From the NCBI GenBank assembly GCA_019241805.1, contig JAFAWL010000426.1, forward strand, positions 1 through 9,072: a stretch of DNA of 9,072 bases, written 5' to 3'. How positions within the stretch are numbered: the first letter of the stretch is position 1; each line of letters starts with the position of its first letter. This DNA is from Actinomycetota bacterium. GTDB taxonomy: Bacteria; Actinomycetota; Actinomycetes; Mycobacteriales; Jatrophihabitantaceae. This document shows, in pieces, positions 6,662 to 9,072 of the stretch. A program made the position numbers and the translations under genes. A model generated the notes under the pieces. It was given only the letters and a program-made list of their open reading frames with translations, ran no database searches and was not told where the DNA came from.

Positions 6662-7395
6662 GCCTCGTGTTGCTGCCCGCCGTGGACGTAGCCGACGCAG
6701 CGGCAGTGCGTCTGGTCCAGGGCGCCGCCGGTACCGAGACCGCCTACGGCGACCCGCTCGAGGCGGCGCTCGCGTGGCAGCGCGGCGGCGCCGAATGGAT
6801 CCACCTCGTCGATCTCGACGCCGCGTTCGGTCGGGGCAACAACCGTGACCTGCTCGCCGAAGTCGTTGCTCGACTCGACGTCGCGGTGGAACTGTCCGGC
6901 GGCATTCGCGACGACGCGTCGCTCGCGGCCGCGCTCGCCACCGGCGCTACACGGGTCAACCTGGGCACAGCCGCCCTGGAAGCCCCCGACTGGGTCCGGC
7001 GCGCCATCGCCGAGCACGGCGAGCGAATCGCCGTCGGCCTCGACGTCCGGGGCACGACCTTGGCCGCCCGAGGCTGGACGCAAGACGGTGGCGATCTCTG
7101 GCAGACCCTTCGCCGGTTGGACGACGACGGGTGCGCGCGCTACGTCGTCACCGACGTGCATCGGGACGGCACGCTCACCGGCCCGAACCTCGCCCTGTTG
7201 CGCTCGGTTTGCGAACGCACGACGGCCGCGGTCGTCGCCAGTGGCGGGGTGTCCTCGCTGGACGATCTGCGGGCGATCGCGGCGCTGCGCACGGACGACG
7301 GTCGCGCGATCGAGGGTGCGATTGTCGGCAAGGCGCTCTACGCCGGACAGTTCAGCCTGCCCGAGGCGATCGCTGCCGTCGAGGGCTCGGCGTGA
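6658..7395 (+). CDS. priA: Phosphoribosyl isomerase A (HisA; probably bifunctional HisA/TrpF)
   Basis: This (beta-alpha)8 barrel isomerises ProFAR to PRFAR in histidine synthesis. In most actinobacteria the same enzyme (PriA) also replaces TrpF, isomerising phosphoribosylanthranilate. The product is 245 residues. The catalytic aspartates are Asp10 (LLPAVDV) and Asp170 (TDVHRDGTLTGPN). Arg18 lies in AVRLVQG, and the phosphate-binding glycine motifs are LSGGIRD and ASGGVSSLDDLRAI. RGWTQDGGDLW, with Arg138 and Trp140, corresponds to the Arg143 and Trp145 segment used by mycobacterial PriA to handle both substrates. This supports dual function by family comparison, without proving it. The GTG start follows GGAG at 6 bases. 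The stop overlaps the hisF GTG by 4 bases. Confidence 0.94.
   Translation: MSLVLLPAVDVADAAAVRLVQGAAGTETAYGDPLEAALAWQRGGAEWIHLVDLDAAFGRGNNRDLLAEVVARLDVAVELSGGIRDDASLAAALATGATRVNLGTAALEAPDWVRRAIAEHGERIAVGLDVRGTTLAARGWTQDGGDLWQTLRRLDDDGCARYVVTDVHRDGTLTGPNLALLRSVCERTTAAVVASGGVSSLDDLRAIAALRTDDGRAIEGAIVGKALYAGQFSLPEAIAAVEGSA
7381..7391 (+). promoter_or_regulatory. Ribosome binding site of hisF
   Basis: GAGGG (7381-7385), within the last codons of priA, lies 6 bases before the hisF GTG at 7392 and sets that start. Confidence 0.55.
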
Positions 7396-8165
7396 GCCTC
7401 GCCGTTCGGGTGATCCCTTGTCTGGATGTGGACGCCGGTCGCGTGGTCAAAGGGGTGAACTTCACCGGCTTGCGCGATGCCGGTGACCCCGTCGAATTGG
7501 CTCGGCGCTACGACGCCGAAGGCGCCGACGAGTTGACCTTTCTCGACATCACCGCGTCCAGCGGTGGACGGGAGACGACCTACGAGGTCGTACGCCGCAC
7601 GGCCGAGCAGGTCTTCATCCCCCTCACGGTCGGCGGCGGGGTGCGCAGTGTCGCTGACGTCGACGCCCTGTTGCGCGCCGGCGCGGACAAGGTGGGCGTG
7701 AACACTGCGGCCATCGCCCGCCCCGAGCTGATCGCCGAAATCGCCGAACGGTTCGGCCGTCAGGTTCTGGTGTTGTCGGTCGACGCCCGTCGGGTGCCTC
7801 CGGACGGCTCGCCCACCGTCAGCGGGTTCGAGGTGACCACCCACGGCGGCCGGCGGGGTACCGGCATCGACGCCGTGGAGTGGACCCACCGGGCCACCGA
7901 ACTCGGTGCCGGGGAGATCCTTCTCAATTCGATGGATGCCGACGGCACGAAGGACGGCTACGACCTGGAGCTGATTCGGTTGGTGCGGGCGTGCGTGAAA
8001 GTACCGGTGATCGCCAGCGGCGGTGCGGGAGCGGCGCGGCATTTCCCGCCGGCGGTCGCAGCCGGCGCAGATGCCGTGCTCGCGGCCAGCGTCTTTCATT
8101 TCGGTCACTTGGCAATCGGCGACGTCAAGCAGGAACTGCGCGCGGCCGGCGTCGTCGTCCGCTGA
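7392..8165 (+). CDS. hisF: Imidazole glycerol phosphate synthase, cyclase subunit
   Basis: HisF uses ammonia delivered by HisH to convert PRFAR into imidazole glycerol phosphate and AICAR, the latter feeding purine synthesis. The product is a 257-residue (beta-alpha)8 barrel of normal length. The catalytic acids are Asp12 (RVIPCLDVDAG) and Asp131 (LSVDARRV), equivalent to Asp11 and Asp130 of the well-studied Thermotoga enzyme. The phosphate-binding motifs LTVGGGVRS and VIASGGAGA and the LLNSMDADGTKDGYD strand are intact. The GTG start overlaps the priA stop (GTGA). It is the last gene of the operon as seen here: only 12 bases separate its stop from the converging TIGR03085-like gene, so no hisI follows. 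Confidence 0.96.
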   Translation: MSLAVRVIPCLDVDAGRVVKGVNFTGLRDAGDPVELARRYDAEGADELTFLDITASSGGRETTYEVVRRTAEQVFIPLTVGGGVRSVADVDALLRAGADKVGVNTAAIARPELIAEIAERFGRQVLVLSVDARRVPPDGSPTVSGFEVTTHGGRRGTGIDAVEWTHRATELGAGEILLNSMDADGTKDGYDLELIRLVRACVKVPVIASGGAGAARHFPPAVAAGADAVLAASVFHFGHLAIGDVKQELRAAGVVVR

Positions 8166-8173
8166 CCCAGCGG
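8159..8173. terminator. Perfect hairpin over the hisF stop codon
   Basis: CCGCTG (8159-8164), a 3-base loop ACC and CAGCGG (8168-8173) form a perfect 6-bp GC-rich stem that includes the hisF stop. It sits in the 12-base gap between convergent genes, so it could limit read-through in both directions. No T-tract follows on either strand. It is therefore a candidate only, though T-less hairpins have been proposed as terminators in actinobacteria. Confidence 0.4.
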
Positions 8174-8177
8174 CAAC

Positions 8178-8810
8178 TCACACCGCGATGCGCGTCTCCC
8201 GAAGTGCGGCGACGGCGTCATCGGGACCGTCGTAGTCGACGGCGGCCACCCGCTGGCGTCCCAGCGCGAACAGCGCCAGCTCAACCGGATTGCCGCTGAC
8301 CGCTACCACGTCGGAGCCGCGGCGCACCACGGCATCGGCTCGGCCGGGCCAGATCAGGCGCACGCCGACCGGTGCGGAGTGCAGCGACAGCCGGGCGGTG
8401 GTGCGCAGCTGACGCCAGATCGCTCGCTGGCGATCGATGGGTACACCGCGTGCCGTCCACTCCCGCGCGGCGCGTCGCAGGTCCTCGTGGTGCACGACGT
8501 ACTCGATCAGATTGAGCGGATCGACCAGGGGCGGGAACGCGAAGGGCGACCACGCCGGCGCACCGCGCTCGAGCCGGTCGAGGATGTCCCAGTAGCTGTG
8601 CGCGGCGACGTAGTTGCGGCGACGGTCGTCGGTTCCTGCTCGTAGCGGCGGAAGGGCGCCGAGCGCGGCCCGGGCCGATGATTCGCGCAGCACCAGGTGT
8701 GCGGCGAGTTCGGCCGCGGTCCAGGGCGGGCAGAGGGTAGGCGCCGACGACGGTGCGGCGCGGTAGCTCCGTACCAGGTCCCGACGCTCGTCCTGGGCGT
8801 AACGGCTCAT
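8178..8810 (-). CDS. TIGR03085-like metal-binding protein (mycothiol-dependent maleylpyruvate isomerase-type fold)
   Basis: This 210-residue protein resembles the actinobacterial TIGR03085 group, which has a DinB-like metal-binding N-terminal helical bundle related to mycothiol-dependent maleylpyruvate isomerase. Visible marks are CPPWTAAELAAHLVLRES (27-44) with His38, NLIEYVVHHEDLRRA (100-114) with His107, His108, Glu109 and Asp110 as likely metal ligands, and a C-terminal GNPVELALFALGR (173-185) typical of these proteins. Substrate and reaction are unknown; a thiol-related role in a mycothiol-making cell is inference from the family. ATG 8810 is chosen because similarity begins there and a -10-like TACGCT lies 6 bases upstream. 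The frame stays open to 8969, but the added residues look non-coding. I recall such genes lying near hisF/hisI and trpE in actinobacteria, which fits this location. Confidence 0.82.
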   Translation of the reverse strand: MSRYAQDERRDLVRSYRAAPSSAPTLCPPWTAAELAAHLVLRESSARAALGALPPLRAGTDDRRRNYVAAHSYWDILDRLERGAPAWSPFAFPPLVDPLNLIEYVVHHEDLRRAAREWTARGVPIDRQRAIWRQLRTTARLSLHSAPVGVRLIWPGRADAVVRRGSDVVAVSGNPVELALFALGRQRVAAVDYDGPDDAVAALRETRIAV

Positions 8811-8822
8811 CGGACGAGCGTA
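8811..8822 (-). promoter_or_regulatory. Candidate leaderless promoter (-10) of the TIGR03085-like gene
   Basis: Read on the - strand, TACGCT (8822-8817) fits TANNNT and leaves exactly 6 bases to the A of the ATG at 8810. A -10 at -12 to -7 would start transcription on the start codon. No Shine-Dalgarno is present in the gap. No consensus -35 is seen. Confidence 0.45.
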
Positions 8823-8832
8823 GGCCGTGATG

Positions 8833-8861
8833 GAGTGCTTAAGAGAAGATCGAGTGCTTAA
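8833..8861. repeat. Tandem direct repeat GAGTGCTTAA, candidate operator
   Basis: GAGTGCTTAA occurs at 8833-8842 and again at 8852-8861, a 19-bp period. On the - strand this reads TTAAGCACTC twice. Relative to the inferred start of the TIGR03085-like transcript (8810), the copies sit at about -23 to -32 and -42 to -51, across the -35 region. That position and period, close to two helical turns, suit a regulator binding as a tandem pair. The word is one base longer than the CIRCE half-site GAGTGCTAA, but CIRCE is an inverted repeat, so HrcA binding is not claimed. Confidence 0.5.
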
Positions 8862-8934
8862 AGAACAGATGTGGCCCGTTCGTCCGCGGCGAGCATCCCG
8901 GGGCCGCCGGACATCACCGTCTGAGCCGCATCTG

Positions 8935-8970
8935 TGGACTCGTGACGCGACCGCACATAGGCTGTACACA
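8935..8970 (+). promoter_or_regulatory. Candidate outward promoter toward the right edge
   Basis: TGGACT (8935-8940), a 17-base spacer and TAGGCT (8958-8963) resemble a housekeeping -35/-10 pair, with a predicted start near A8970. It would drive a + strand gene lying mostly or wholly beyond the window. The 100 bases downstream hold no coding start I can support. They do hold small inverted repeats (GCCAA/TTGGC at 9017-9021 and 9036-9040; CTCGA/TCGAG at 9054-9058 and 9065-9069) that could be part of a structured leader. Confidence 0.35.
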
Positions 8971-9072
8971 GCGAACGCTCACGTTGAGCCGAACCTCGTT
9001 GCTCAGGCTGGACCTAGCCAACCCTTGGGTGCCGCTTGGCCGAGTCGATACGGCTCGACCGCAATCGAGTTC

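Noticed and set aside
8833..8861. CIRCE element bound by HrcA
   Set aside because: CIRCE is an inverted repeat of TTAGCACTC and GAGTGCTAA with a 9-base spacer. Here the words are in direct orientation with an extra T, and no chaperone gene is next to them.
8811..8969. Upstream extension of the TIGR03085-like protein by 53 codons
   Set aside because: Family similarity starts after MSRYAQDERRDLV. The extension contains the direct repeats and promoter-like elements and has non-coding composition.
8942..9072. Open + strand frame from GTG 8942 to the window end, possible N-terminus of trpE
   Set aside because: The translated residues do not resemble TrpE, the frame includes the presumed -10 region, and there is no Shine-Dalgarno. 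It may be open by chance.
8970..9072. tRNA gene or trp leader peptide at the right edge
   Set aside because: No cloverleaf with matching acceptor stem or T-loop consensus was found, and no consecutive Trp codons occur.
1..9072. Mobile element, CRISPR, toxin-antitoxin or defence system
   Set aside because: No transposase, integrase, long terminal inverted repeats, spaced direct-repeat array or nuclease/toxin gene pair is visible; every long gene is explained by metabolism or known families.

Overview
The window is high-GC DNA with GTG starts, 4-bp stop/start overlaps and a PriA-type HisA. Together these point to an actinobacterium (Actinomycetota); I cannot name the genus. The core is a compact histidine-biosynthesis operon on the + strand, from 2680 to 8165, in the order hisD-hisC-hisB-hisH-(small membrane protein)-hisA/priA-hisF. 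Every junction is either a 4-bp overlap or a gap of about 5 bases, so the cluster is probably one translationally coupled transcript.

Layout. Positions 1-1152 hold an amidohydrolase whose 5' end lies outside the window. Positions 1211-1864 hold a four-helix membrane protein resembling DUF2567. Positions 1869-2549 (- strand) hold a stand-alone LON substrate-binding-domain protein, which ends tail to tail with the membrane protein 4 bases away. A 130-bp divergent intergenic region (2550-2679) carries a candidate leaderless hisD promoter and two adjacent inverted repeats. The his operon follows. Positions 8178-8810 (- strand) hold a TIGR03085-like, mycothiol-dependent maleylpyruvate isomerase-type metal-binding protein, convergent with hisF. 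The last 262 bp look like a divergent promoter region, with a tandem direct repeat close upstream of the TIGR03085-like gene and a candidate outward + strand promoter.

How the genes work together. HisH and HisF form imidazole glycerol phosphate synthase. HisA/PriA supplies its substrate PRFAR and probably also performs the TrpF step of tryptophan synthesis. HisB, HisC and HisD carry out the dehydration, transamination and final oxidation to histidine. HisG, HisE, HisI and histidinol-phosphate phosphatase are not encoded here. The lack of hisI straight after hisF is worth noting.

I found no mobile element, CRISPR array, tRNA, rRNA or defence-type system. Most of the window is ordinary metabolism. 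The points most worth a second look are the small membrane protein inside the his operon, the CIRCE-half-like direct repeats over the TIGR03085 promoter, the leaderless hisD start with adjacent palindromes, and a possible CTG start for hisH.
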